The position numbers were made by a program, and so were the translations under genes. The notes beneath the pieces were generated by a model. It was not told where the DNA came from. It was given only the letters and a program-made list of their open reading frames with translations, and ran no database searches. This document shows, in pieces, positions 8,845 to 16,083 of a stretch of DNA of 50,030 nucleotides. The stretch lies in assembly GCA_015066365.1 (NCBI GenBank), contig SVON01000011.1, positions 1-50,030 of the forward strand. The letters run 5' to 3'. Position 1 is the stretch's first letter; each line of letters begins with the position of its first letter. The stretch comes from Oscillospiraceae bacterium. GTDB lineage: Bacteria > Bacillota > Clostridia > Oscillospirales > Acutalibacteraceae.

Positions 8845-10128
8845 TTATAGATTGTCCAGAGCCTGCTTGATGTCAGCGATCAGGTCCTCGGCATTCTCGA
8901 TGCCGCAGGAGAAGCGCACCAGGTCGGGAGACACACCGGCGGCGGCCAACTCCTCGTCGTTCATCTGGCGGTGGGTGGCGCTGGCCGGGTGCAGGCAGCA
9001 GGTGCGGGCATCTGCCACGTGGGTCTCGATGGCGGCCAGCTTCAGGTTTTTCATAAAGCTCTCGGCGGCTTTGCGGCCACCCTTGACGCCAAAGCTGACC
9101 ACACCGCAGGAGCCCTTCGGCAGGTATTTCTGCGCCAGATCATAATACTTATCGCCGGGCAGACCGGGATAGGTGACCCAGGCGATGCGGTCATCGCTCT
9201 GCAGATACTCCGCCACCGCCTGACCGTTCTCGCAGTGGCGCTGGATACGCACGTGCAGGCTCTCCAAGCCTAAGTTCAGATAAAAAGCGTTCTGAGGCGC
9301 CTGGATGGAGCCCAGGTCCCGCATCAGCTGGGCGGTCGCCTTGGTGATGTAAGCGCCCTCCAGACCGAACCGCTCGGTGTAGGTCACACCGTGATAGCTG
9401 TCGTCGGGGGTGCACAGACCGGGGAACTTCTCCGGGTATTTGGTCCAGTCGAACTTGCCGCTGTCCACGATGCAACCGCCGACGGCGGCACCGTGGCCGT
9501 CCATATACTTGGTGGTGGAGTGGGTGACGATGTCTGCACCCCACTCAAAGGGACGGCAGTTGACGGGGGTGGCAAATGTATTATCGATAATCAGCGGCAC
9601 ACCGTGGGCGTGGGCGGCGTTCGCAAACTTCTCGATGTCCAGCACGGTCAGCGCCGGGTTGGCGATGGTCTCGCCAAACACCGCCTTGGTGTTGGGGCGG
9701 AAGGCCGCATTCAGCTCCTCCTCGGTGCAGTCGGGAGAAACGAAGGTAAAGTCGATGCCCATCCGCTTCATGGTCACGGCGAACAGATTGTAGGTACCGC
9801 CGTAGATGGAGGAGGAGGACACCACGTGGTCGCCGCAGGAGGCGATATTAAACACGGAATAGAAGGAAGCCGCCTGACCCGACGAGGTCAGCATAGCGGC
9901 GGTGCCGCCCTCCATCTCGCAGATCTTGGCCGCCACCGAGTCGTTGGTGGGGTTCTGCAGACGGGTGTAGAAATAGCCGCTGGCCTCCAGGTCAAACAGC
10001 TTGCCCATATCCTCGCTGGTGGCGTATTTGAAGGTGGTGGACTGGATCACCGGGATCTGGCGGGGCTCGCCGTTACCGGGGGTGTAGCCACCCTGCACGC
10101 ATTTGGTTTCGATTTTGTAGTTGCTCAT
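8845..10128 (-). CDS. metY: O-acetylhomoserine sulfhydrylase (Cys/Met metabolism PLP enzyme)
   Basis: A 427-residue PLP enzyme of the Cys/Met gamma family. Its length and the opening IETKCVQGGYTPGNGEPRQI are typical of MetY, which makes homocysteine from O-acetylhomoserine and sulfide. The PLP lysine is about K207 in VTHSTTKYMDGHG, and YFYTRLQNPTND near residue 52 is the phosphate/substrate region. AAAGGATG precedes the ATG. It is the first gene of a two-gene operon with metA. The gap upstream is too short for a SAM riboswitch or T-box; control, if any, would be at the promoter. Confidence 0.94.
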   Translation of the reverse strand: MSNYKIETKCVQGGYTPGNGEPRQIPVIQSTTFKYATSEDMGKLFDLEASGYFYTRLQNPTNDSVAAKICEMEGGTAAMLTSSGQAASFYSVFNIASCGDHVVSSSSIYGGTYNLFAVTMKRMGIDFTFVSPDCTEEELNAAFRPNTKAVFGETIANPALTVLDIEKFANAAHAHGVPLIIDNTFATPVNCRPFEWGADIVTHSTTKYMDGHGAAVGGCIVDSGKFDWTKYPEKFPGLCTPDDSYHGVTYTERFGLEGAYITKATAQLMRDLGSIQAPQNAFYLNLGLESLHVRIQRHCENGQAVAEYLQSDDRIAWVTYPGLPGDKYYDLAQKYLPKGSCGVVSFGVKGGRKAAESFMKNLKLAAIETHVADARTCCLHPASATHRQMNDEELAAAGVSPDLVRFSCGIENAEDLIADIKQALDNL

Positions 10129-10175
10129 GATTTGTCATCCTTTCGGAGAAAAATTGCGTAAATGTATACAGGATA

Positions 10176-10204
10176 AGTATACCTCATAATTTCCCGCAGG
10201 TCAA
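10176..10204 (-). promoter_or_regulatory. Predicted metY-metA promoter
   Basis: TTGACC (10199-10204) and TATACT (10176-10181) on the minus strand with a 17-base spacer. Two GTATAC palindromic hexamers (10165-10170 and 10177-10182) flank the -10 and start region and could be operator half-sites. Confidence 0.7.
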
Positions 10205-10218
10205 GGGATAAAGCGAAA

Positions 10219-10250
10219 AGAAAAAGGACACCCACGCGGGTGTCCTTTTT
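10219..10250. terminator. Terminator after the PHP hydrolase gene
   Basis: GGACACCC pairs with GGGTGTCC around a short loop, with A-rich left and T-rich right flanks, so it can act in both directions. Confidence 0.85.
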
Positions 10251-10256
10251 GCTGTC

Positions 10257-11072
10257 TTATAATCGAAAAATGTCCTCTTCGGTCAACTCCAGTGCATCCG
10301 CCATCGCCTGAGCCCGCTCCTTGTGGTGCTCCCACTGGAAGGGGGCGTGGGCGTCGCTGCCGAAGAAAAACTTACACCCGCACGCCTTGGCATGGGCGTA
10401 AAAGGCGGTGACCGCCTCCCGCTCCGCGTCGTTGCCAAAACTAAAAGTGGCGGTGTTCAGCTCGATGCCCACACCCAGCTTAGCGGCCTTTTTGAACAGT
10501 CCCGTCAACCGCTCACCCTGCACCAACCGCAGCACCTCACAGTGGAAATCCGGGTCACCGCCGCTCACCTTTTGCCCCACCAGGTGGGCCAAACCGATCT
10601 TGTGCCACGGCAAGGGGCGGGACAAGAGTTCTTCCAGCTTGTCCAGCAGCACCCGGGCCTTTCCCTCGGCGGTGGCGGCATCCTCTGCCCGGATGGTAAA
10701 GTCGGTGCAATGGAAGTGGCTGATGGAGATCAGGCAATAGTCCATCTGAGCCAACCGTTCCTCGCTGACCCCCACCGTGCCGTCCAGGGTCATATCCACC
10801 TCGGCACCGAACAGAAAGCGGATCCCCTCCCGCGTCGGCAAGGGCAACTGCGCACAGATGTGGGGCCAGTTCTGGGAGGTGTAGAAATCCGGGCCCCAGC
10901 CGCCCCGGGGCATAGGCACCAATTCGTCCCAAAAGTGGTCGCTGAGCCCGACGGTGGTAAAACCCTCGTCCACCGCGTATTGCACGATCCGCGCCGGGGT
11001 CTGCTCCGGCGCCTTGGAGCACATGGACCCAAAGGAGTGGATGTGCAGGTCGTGGTCTATGATATAACGCAT
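10257..11072 (-). CDS. PHP-domain phosphatase (histidinol-phosphatase-like)
   Basis: A 271-residue PHP-family metal-dependent hydrolase. Metal ligands are visible in DHDLHIHSFGS (HxH), GLSDHFWDE, the GAEVDM Glu, ISISHFH, and GSDAHAP near the C-terminus (DxH). This order is that of histidinol-phosphatase-like PHP proteins; no other his genes are nearby, so the substrate is not certain. The start at 11072 (MRYIIDHD) follows GAGAGGTGAG. The open frame runs about 100 codons further upstream, but that stretch covers a terminator and a folded RNA and is not taken as coding. Confidence 0.85.
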   Translation of the reverse strand: MRYIIDHDLHIHSFGSMCSKAPEQTPARIVQYAVDEGFTTVGLSDHFWDELVPMPRGGWGPDFYTSQNWPHICAQLPLPTREGIRFLFGAEVDMTLDGTVGVSEERLAQMDYCLISISHFHCTDFTIRAEDAATAEGKARVLLDKLEELLSRPLPWHKIGLAHLVGQKVSGGDPDFHCEVLRLVQGERLTGLFKKAAKLGVGIELNTATFSFGNDAEREAVTAFYAHAKACGCKFFFGSDAHAPFQWEHHKERAQAMADALELTEEDIFRL

Positions 11073-11109
11073 ACGCTCACCTCTCTGGTTGATAGGTTCA
11101 GTATACCGC

Positions 11110-11159
11110 AAAAAGAGAAAAAAAGCAAGAAAAAGGACGTCCTTGTGGACATCCTTTTT
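11110..11159 (-). terminator. Intrinsic terminator of the minus-strand structured RNA
   Basis: A 13-bp stem (11130-11142 with 11147-11159) has one pair that is G-U on the minus strand and C-A on the plus strand. It is followed on the minus strand by T-rich sequence. It lies just upstream of the PHP gene start, so it ends transcription coming from the tRNA side. Confidence 0.8.
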
Positions 11160-11375
11160 CTCGTTGGTTGCGGGAGGAAGCGGGCGGCTCGTAGTTAGTA
11201 CAGTCCGTAGGTTCCGTTGCCGCCCCCTGAATATGGCTACCGCCATATTCTCGAAGTAGATGTAAATCTTTAGAACTTTGGTTTTGCGCCGAGCGAGTGC
11301 GTATCGTAGGTTGTACCAACGCAAAACCTGTGAAAATGCTGCCGCATTTTCTAAGTCCTTCATCACCAACTCACA
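11119..11375 (-). ncRNA. Candidate structured RNA downstream of initiator tRNA
   Basis: Helices by position: A 11163-11168/11365-11370 (6 bp, closing); B 11272-11278/11353-11359 (7 bp); C 11332-11339/11344-11351 (8 bp, four-base loop); D 11280-11288/11320-11328 (9 bp); E 11229-11237/11242-11250 (9 bp, four-base loop); F 11182-11188/11219-11225 (7 bp). B encloses C and D as a three-way junction, and A encloses everything. An imperfect pair in B is a G-U wobble on the minus strand only, as in the terminator, so the RNA should be read from the minus strand. It ends in the terminator at 11130-11159. No separate promoter is clear, so it may be read through from tRNA-fMet. Known families such as raiA-type or 6S RNA should be tested; none is asserted. 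Confidence 0.5.
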
Positions 11376-11380
11376 GCAAC

Positions 11381-11420
11381 AAAAAGAAAAGACACACCGA
11401 TTGGTGTGTCTCTCTTTTTG
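11381..11420 (-). terminator. Hairpin with T run just after the initiator tRNA
   Basis: GACACACC (11391-11398) pairs with GGTGTGTC (11403-11410), followed on the minus strand by a T-rich run. It would end the tRNA transcript or allow partial read-through into the structured RNA. Confidence 0.8.
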
Positions 11421-11495
<75 letters not shown>

Positions 11496-11525
11496 ATATA
11501 TGGGTGCGCCTCACAGCGCTCACAT

Positions 11526-11554
11526 AGTATACCCCATCCCTCACCCAAAGTCAA
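11526..11554 (-). promoter_or_regulatory. Predicted tRNA-fMet promoter
   Basis: TTGACT (11549-11554), a 17-base spacer and TATACT (11526-11531) on the minus strand, about 30 bases before the tRNA. Confidence 0.8.
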
Positions 11555-11638
11555 GTGCTTTTTGCAAAATAACCGATTTTATTTCCCATTCCGGTATTCC
11601 CCGCGCCAAAACCAAGGGCAGGACCGCTCCGCCACGCA

Positions 11639-11668
11639 TTGACAATGATCTCCGCACCATAGTATAAT
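11639..11668 (+). promoter_or_regulatory. Predicted promoter of the HGTR-motif gene
   Basis: TTGACA (11639-11644) and TATAAT (11663-11668), both perfect consensus, 18 bases apart. Start of transcription expected near 11676. Confidence 0.8.
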
Positions 11669-11711
11669 GAAAATATCCCCTGGCACCACCATCGCAAAAG
11701 GAGCTGTAGCT

Positions 11712-12494
11712 ATGAGCTTAAACATCCAGGATATCACCAACATCCACGATCACCGTGCCCCCGTCACTGACACGGATCACTGTGCTATCCCCTTGTTCCA
11801 CGGCACCCGCTCCTACGCCCTAGAAGCCTCTGACAAGGACCGAGAGCGGTTTTACGCCGCCTGCGACCGGGTGATGACCTTTGCCCGAGTGCTGGCCAAC
11901 GGCAACACCCTCGACCAAGAAGCACTGCTCACCTACCAACGCCAAAAGGACGGCAAGTTCCTGAGCGTCCCGGTATTCTTGTATAAAAAAACTACTTATG
12001 AATACGGCGACCTCTACTTAACCAGTTGCTATACCGATGCCCTCATCTATGCCGCCTGCGCCGGAGGCGAATTGGGGGAATACGCCCACGCCCAATGCAT
12101 AGGCTTTGAAGCCTTCGGTGTTGACCTGACCGAAGAGGTGCGGCTGGCCTCGTCGGTGATCATGGAGGAATACGAAAAATACCGCCACAGCGAAAAACTG
12201 ATTCTGGTCTACGATGGCGTCGCCTTTCAGGATCTTCAGGATCGCAACGGCAACCCCTTTCTCGTCCTCTGCGACGACAAAGAGATGGAAAAGCGCTCCC
12301 ACGCCTGGGCAATAAACAATCTGTACGATAGTAAAGTCTCCGACAACGGCGTCTGCTGTCATCACCTGCGGCTTCCCCATCCTGCCACTTACACCGCCAC
12401 CGTCATTCACGAAAAGGATTTCGTGGCGGGGATTGCGCTGTTCACCGACATTCAGGACATCGACCGTTATCTCAAACGGCACCCTCTGCTCTGA
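11712..12494 (+). CDS. Unknown protein with HGTR motif; possible ADP-ribosyltransferase-like fold
   Basis: A 260-residue soluble protein with no signal peptide or membrane segment. Near the N-terminus is IPLFHGTRSYAL (H30-G-T-R), and at 102-114 YLTSCYTDALIYAA. The pairing of HGT with a later Y-L-T...A..Y-A motif resembles the first two motifs of H-Y-E type ADP-ribosyltransferase folds; I could not place the third (Glu) motif with confidence, so this is only a suggestion. AAAGGAG stands 8 bases before the ATG at 11712; an earlier in-frame start at 11667 overlaps the -10 box. It has its own strong promoter and terminator, so it is a single-gene unit. No toxin or antitoxin partner is seen. Confidence 0.6.
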   Translation: MSLNIQDITNIHDHRAPVTDTDHCAIPLFHGTRSYALEASDKDRERFYAACDRVMTFARVLANGNTLDQEALLTYQRQKDGKFLSVPVFLYKKTTYEYGDLYLTSCYTDALIYAACAGGELGEYAHAQCIGFEAFGVDLTEEVRLASSVIMEEYEKYRHSEKLILVYDGVAFQDLQDRNGNPFLVLCDDKEMEKRSHAWAINNLYDSKVSDNGVCCHHLRLPHPATYTATVIHEKDFVAGIALFTDIQDIDRYLKRHPLL

Positions 12495-12501
12495 TCCGAA
12501 A

Positions 12502-12530
12502 ACGCACCCTCTGCGGAGGGTGCGTTTTTT
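12502..12530 (+). terminator. Terminator of the HGTR-motif gene
   Basis: CGCACCCTC pairs with GAGGGTGCG, followed by T6. Confidence 0.9.
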
Positions 12531-12853
12531 AGAATTATTTTGCAAACTAGCAGGATTTTTCGATCTCCTCCCCTATAATCCCTAATTGTCAGCCTCTCTG
12601 CAGGCGAAATAGCAACGTAAGAGCATTGGGGCATTCAGTATGGTAGAATTTCACTAAACCACCTCCCAAAAGGAGCTGTTTCGATACTAAACTCAAGGCC
12701 GACCAAGACCCGGAAAGGGGTGTATTCCCCCAAAGGAATGACCGGTGGCATCAAAGGGGGCGCCTTTGCGGAGGCGGGCAACAAATAGCCGGCGGCGCCC
12801 ACCTCTCAGCATCCATACGCCGGTCTGTCTTGGACGTTTGTTAAGAGACCTTT
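12531..12853 (+). other. Long intergenic region with several inverted repeats; possible structured RNA
   Basis: No gene is visible. Pairable segments include 12703-12709 with 12827-12833 continued by 12710-12713 with 12820-12823, GGGG/CCCC around 12717-12730, GGGCGCC near 12757-12763 with GGCGCCC near 12794-12800, CTCC/GGAG around 12663-12675, and GTTT/AAAC around 12679-12692. A TATAAT at 12574-12579 lacks a good -35. The GC-rich middle part looks like folded RNA rather than spacer, but strand and function are unknown. Confidence 0.3.
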
Positions 12854-12882
12854 TTGGTACATTAAACCGTGTAGAATGTAAT
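12854..12882 (+). promoter_or_regulatory. Predicted promoter of the PolC-like gene
   Basis: TTGGTA (12854-12859) and TGTAAT (12877-12882) with a 17-base spacer, about 27 bases before the ATG. This would leave the upstream folded region outside the mRNA. Confidence 0.5.
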
Positions 12883-12908
12883 CAAAAGCCAAACAAGGAG
12901 AGGAAACC

Positions 12909-15200
12909 ATGAACCGTGCTGAATTACACGTACACACGAAACTGTCGGAAGACCGGTCGGTGATCGACCCGGAAAAGGCTCTTTTAGCCGCCGTGGCAAA
13001 AGGCATTAAGACCATCGCCTTTGTGGACAAGAGCACCATCCAGGCCTTTCCGACAATAGCCAAATGGCACCGAGACTATGCGGACAAAATCCAGGTCATC
13101 TACGGCGTAGAAACCGAGGTGGAGGGAGACCGGGTCACCCTGCTGGTGCGGGACGACCCAGGGTTTAAGGCCCTCAACCAGGTGTTTACCCACCACCGAA
13201 TGACCCCCGACCAACGGGAGCATCTGCTGGTGGGTGCCGGAGCGAACAGCGCTCTTTTTCAGGCCGTAATCGCCCAAGACACCCCTGACCGCTTACGGGA
13301 GCTGACCGGTCAGTACGACTATATCGAACTGCTCCCCCACACACCCGAGGCGCTCAATCAAACGCTCTACACATTGGGTAAGGCGGCAAACATCCCGGTG
13401 GTGGCGGTGGGCGATTGCCACTATCTGACCCCGGAGGAGCGCATCTGCAAGCAGGTGCTGGACGAAGCCTTTGACCTCGGGGGCAAAGCCCTGGGCTCCC
13501 ACCTTTTCACCAACGAGGAGATGCTGGCCGCCTTCGCCTACCTGGGGGCGGAGACGGCCTACGAGGTGGTGATGACCGCCCCGTGCGCTCTGGCCATGCG
13601 CGTCACCGCCGGTGACCCCTATTCCAAAGAAGCGCCTCCTTTCACCCTGCCGGATGCCTATGAGACGGTGTGCGCTCTGTGCCGAAAGGCGGTGACGGAG
13701 CGGTACGGTGCCAACCCGCCGGAAGAAATCACCCAGCGATTGGAGGAGGAGCTATCCCTACTGCAGCCGGGCACCCACGCCTCCCTCTATCTGCTGGCCC
13801 ACAAGCTATGCCACCACCTACGTCAGCAGGGGCAGATGACCGGATGCCGCGGCACGCTGGGCAGTACGCTGTTGGCCTATCTGCTGGGCCTCTCAGACAT
13901 CAACCCTCTGCCGGCGCACTATTACTGCTCTCAATGCCGCCACGTGGAGTTTGCCGCGGCACATTCCGGCTTTGATCTGCCGGATAAGGTCTGCCCTGCC
14001 TGCGGTGCCCCGATGAAAGGGGATGGCCACGACCTGCCCTATGAGATGGCTATGGGTTGGGATGGCACCCGTGAGCCGGACGTGAGCCTTAACACTACCG
14101 AGGAGGGGCACCGGGAAGCCTTACGCTTTCTGACCTCCTTTTTGGGCAAAGGCCGGGTGGCTTTTGCCGGCACGGCATCCCGCCTTCTCCCCGCCAGCGC
14201 CACCGGTGCGGTGGCCGACTATGAAAAAAAGTACGGTTTCCGGTTCTCGGAGGAAGAACGTGCCCGCATCATCCCGTGCCTGGAGGGGGTACGACGGGTG
14301 GATCAGCGCTTTCCCGGCGGCCTGCTGTTGTTGCCGGAGGGAGAGTGTTGGGAGAATTTTACCCCGCTACGGCAGGTAGCGGCACCCAACAGCAGCGTTG
14401 ACAACGTGACCCATATCCACTACTCCCATTTAATCCGCTCCTTGTCCCGGATCAACGTTCTGCACTTCTCCCAGTTCGACCGCTTGCAGGCGCTGTATGC
14501 GGCTACCGGTGTCACGCCGGAGGAGGTTTCTTACAACGATCGGTCGGTGTACCGGCTGTTTGAACAGCAGGACACCGGCGGGTTGCCGGAATTCTCGACA
14601 AACTTTATGCATTCGGTGTTGAGCCGGTTCGATGCTTTCTGCTTCGGTGACCTGACCCACATCAATGGAATGACCCACGGCACCAACGTGTGGACCAGAA
14701 ATGCCGAGGATCTGTTGGAGCACCATCCCTTGCAGGAACTGATCGGCACCCGGGACGATATTTTCCACGCCCTGCAGGGCTACGGCGTAGACCGAGAGAC
14801 CGCCTTTGCCGCCGCCCAGGCGGCGCGGTTGGGCCGGTTTCACCGGGAGCACCCGGACAACAACAAGTTGATCCAGACACTGGAGCAGGCCGGTGTGCCG
14901 GACTGGTACCTCCAATCCATGCGGCGCATCCACTATCTGTTTCCCAAAGCCCATGCCGCCCAATACACCAAAACGGCGGTGGCGCTGGCCTGGTTCAAGC
15001 GGTATTATCCGGCAGATTTTTACCGGGTGACCCTGCAGCAATCCAACTATGAGGAGTCCCTCGCCTGCACCAATCAGGAACTGGAACGCCGATTAAGCGA
15101 AACCGATCCGGACTATCCGTATTATGACCCGGACAGAGAGGCGATTCTTGTGGTGTTGGAGGCCCGCCGCAAGGGCTATGCCGCAGAGCCGACCCCCTAA
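12909..15200 (+). CDS. PHP/PolC-like protein, probably catalytically inactive polymerase paralogue
   Basis: A 763-residue relative of DNA polymerase III PolC, about half PolC length. It keeps a PHP domain (AELHVHTKLSEDRSV, IYGVETEV, VGDCHYLTPEE) and the polymerase core (GCRGTLGSTLLAYLLGLSDI, HYYCSQCRHVEF and FDLPDKVCPACGAPMKGDGH with four Cys). It lacks the N-terminal region and the exonuclease insert. In PolC the active site reads PDIDLNFS; here it is PDVSLNTT near residue 390, so the second Asp is Ser. The third catalytic Asp region (LDILGHDDP in PolC) is INVLHFSQFD. In the PHP part TDHA has become VDKS. The reading frame is intact and well ordered, so this looks like a maintained pseudoenzyme, not a decaying pseudogene. 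Role unknown. Ribosome site AAGGAGAGG. Confidence 0.8.
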   Translation: MNRAELHVHTKLSEDRSVIDPEKALLAAVAKGIKTIAFVDKSTIQAFPTIAKWHRDYADKIQVIYGVETEVEGDRVTLLVRDDPGFKALNQVFTHHRMTPDQREHLLVGAGANSALFQAVIAQDTPDRLRELTGQYDYIELLPHTPEALNQTLYTLGKAANIPVVAVGDCHYLTPEERICKQVLDEAFDLGGKALGSHLFTNEEMLAAFAYLGAETAYEVVMTAPCALAMRVTAGDPYSKEAPPFTLPDAYETVCALCRKAVTERYGANPPEEITQRLEEELSLLQPGTHASLYLLAHKLCHHLRQQGQMTGCRGTLGSTLLAYLLGLSDINPLPAHYYCSQCRHVEFAAAHSGFDLPDKVCPACGAPMKGDGHDLPYEMAMGWDGTREPDVSLNTTEEGHREALRFLTSFLGKGRVAFAGTASRLLPASATGAVADYEKKYGFRFSEEERARIIPCLEGVRRVDQRFPGGLLLLPEGECWENFTPLRQVAAPNSSVDNVTHIHYSHLIRSLSRINVLHFSQFDRLQALYAATGVTPEEVSYNDRSVYRLFEQQDTGGLPEFSTNFMHSVLSRFDAFCFGDLTHINGMTHGTNVWTRNAEDLLEHHPLQELIGTRDDIFHALQGYGVDRETAFAAAQAARLGRFHREHPDNNKLIQTLEQAGVPDWYLQSMRRIHYLFPKAHAAQYTKTAVALAWFKRYYPADFYRVTLQQSNYEESLACTNQELERRLSETDPDYPYYDPDREAILVVLEARRKGYAAEPTP

Positions 15201-15210
15201 CGTTTCATCG

Positions 15211-15246
15211 ACAAAGCACACCATCCCGGTGTGCTTTGTTTTTTTG
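15211..15246 (+). terminator. Terminator of the PolC-like gene
   Basis: ACAAAGCACACC pairs with GGTGTGCTTTGT around a 5-base loop, followed by a long T run. Confidence 0.9.
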
Positions 15247-15276
15247 TTTACAAATCTTCCTCGACTGTGGTATACT
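15247..15276 (+). promoter_or_regulatory. Predicted nadE promoter
   Basis: TTTACA (15247-15252) and TATACT (15271-15276), 18-base spacer, directly downstream of the terminator. Confidence 0.6.
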
Positions 15277-15309
15277 ATACCCACACACTACCTCAAAGGA
15301 GGAACTGCG

Positions 15310-16053
15310 ATGTTCGATGCAGTGAAAGTCAAAAACGAGTGCGTAGCCTGGATTCGGACGTTTTTTGAGAAAAACGGGCCGGACAGCCCCGCCGTCCTCG
15401 GTATTTCCGGCGGCAAGGATAGCTCCGTCGCCGCCGCTCTGTGCGTGGAAGCACTGGGGCGTGACCGAGTGGTGGGGGTGCTGATGCCCCAGGGTGAGCA
15501 GAGGGATATTGATATGGCCTATCTGCTGTGCGACCACCTGGGCATCCGCCGGTACGAGGTAAACGTCGCTGCCGCGGTGGATGGTATTCTAAACGCGCTG
15601 CCCGCCGATTTAGAGGTAACCGCCCAGGCCCGGCAGAATCTGCCCCCCCGCATCCGGATGAGCACCGTCTATGCGGTGTCCCAGAGCCTGAACGGCCGGG
15701 TGTGCAACACCTGCAACCTCTCCGAGGACTGGGTGGGCTATTCCACCCGCTACGGCGATTCGGTGGGGGACTTCTCCCCCATGAGCCACCTGACCGTCAC
15801 CGAGGTCAAGGCTATCGGTCGGGTGCTGGGTCTGCCGGACGTGCTGGTGGACAAGACCCCCATCGACGGCCTGTGCGGCAAGACCGACGAAGAGAATCTG
15901 GGCTTTACCTACGCCGAGCTGGACGTCTACATCCGCACCGGTGAGATCGCCGACCCGGAGAAGAAAGCGCTCATTGACCGTAAACATCAAATGAATCTGT
16001 TTAAGCTGCAGCTGATGCCCTGCTTCAACCCCGGCATTGAGACCAAAGCCTGA
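15310..16053 (+). CDS. nadE: NH3-dependent NAD+ synthetase
   Basis: A 247-residue ammonia-dependent NAD synthetase that amidates nicotinic acid adenine dinucleotide to NAD+. The ATP-pyrophosphatase P-loop is SGGKDSSVAAAL near residue 35. The NaAD and ATP contact motifs are TCNLSEDWVGYSTRYGDSVGDFSPM and KTPIDGLCGKTDEENLGF. There is no N-terminal glutaminase domain, so it needs free ammonia. AAAGGAGG precedes the ATG at 15310; upstream in-frame codons overlap the terminator and promoter. Followed after 30 bases by the zinc-ribbon gene. Confidence 0.95.
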   Translation: MFDAVKVKNECVAWIRTFFEKNGPDSPAVLGISGGKDSSVAAALCVEALGRDRVVGVLMPQGEQRDIDMAYLLCDHLGIRRYEVNVAAAVDGILNALPADLEVTAQARQNLPPRIRMSTVYAVSQSLNGRVCNTCNLSEDWVGYSTRYGDSVGDFSPMSHLTVTEVKAIGRVLGLPDVLVDKTPIDGLCGKTDEENLGFTYAELDVYIRTGEIADPEKKALIDRKHQMNLFKLQLMPCFNPGIETKA

Positions 16054-16083
16054 CCATCTGTATAAATATAAGGAGGTAACATT

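Noticed and set aside
10129..10256. SAM riboswitch or T-box upstream of metY
   Set aside because: Promoter and start codon are under 60 bases apart; there is no room or matching motif.
11073..11369. About 100-codon N-terminal extension of the PHP hydrolase
   Set aside because: Covers a strong terminator and a folded RNA, has no PHP-family similarity, and a good ribosome site exists at 11072.
12531..12853. Identification as cobalamin, T-box, RNase P, tmRNA or SRP RNA
   Set aside because: The conserved boxes of these RNAs were looked for on both strands and not found.
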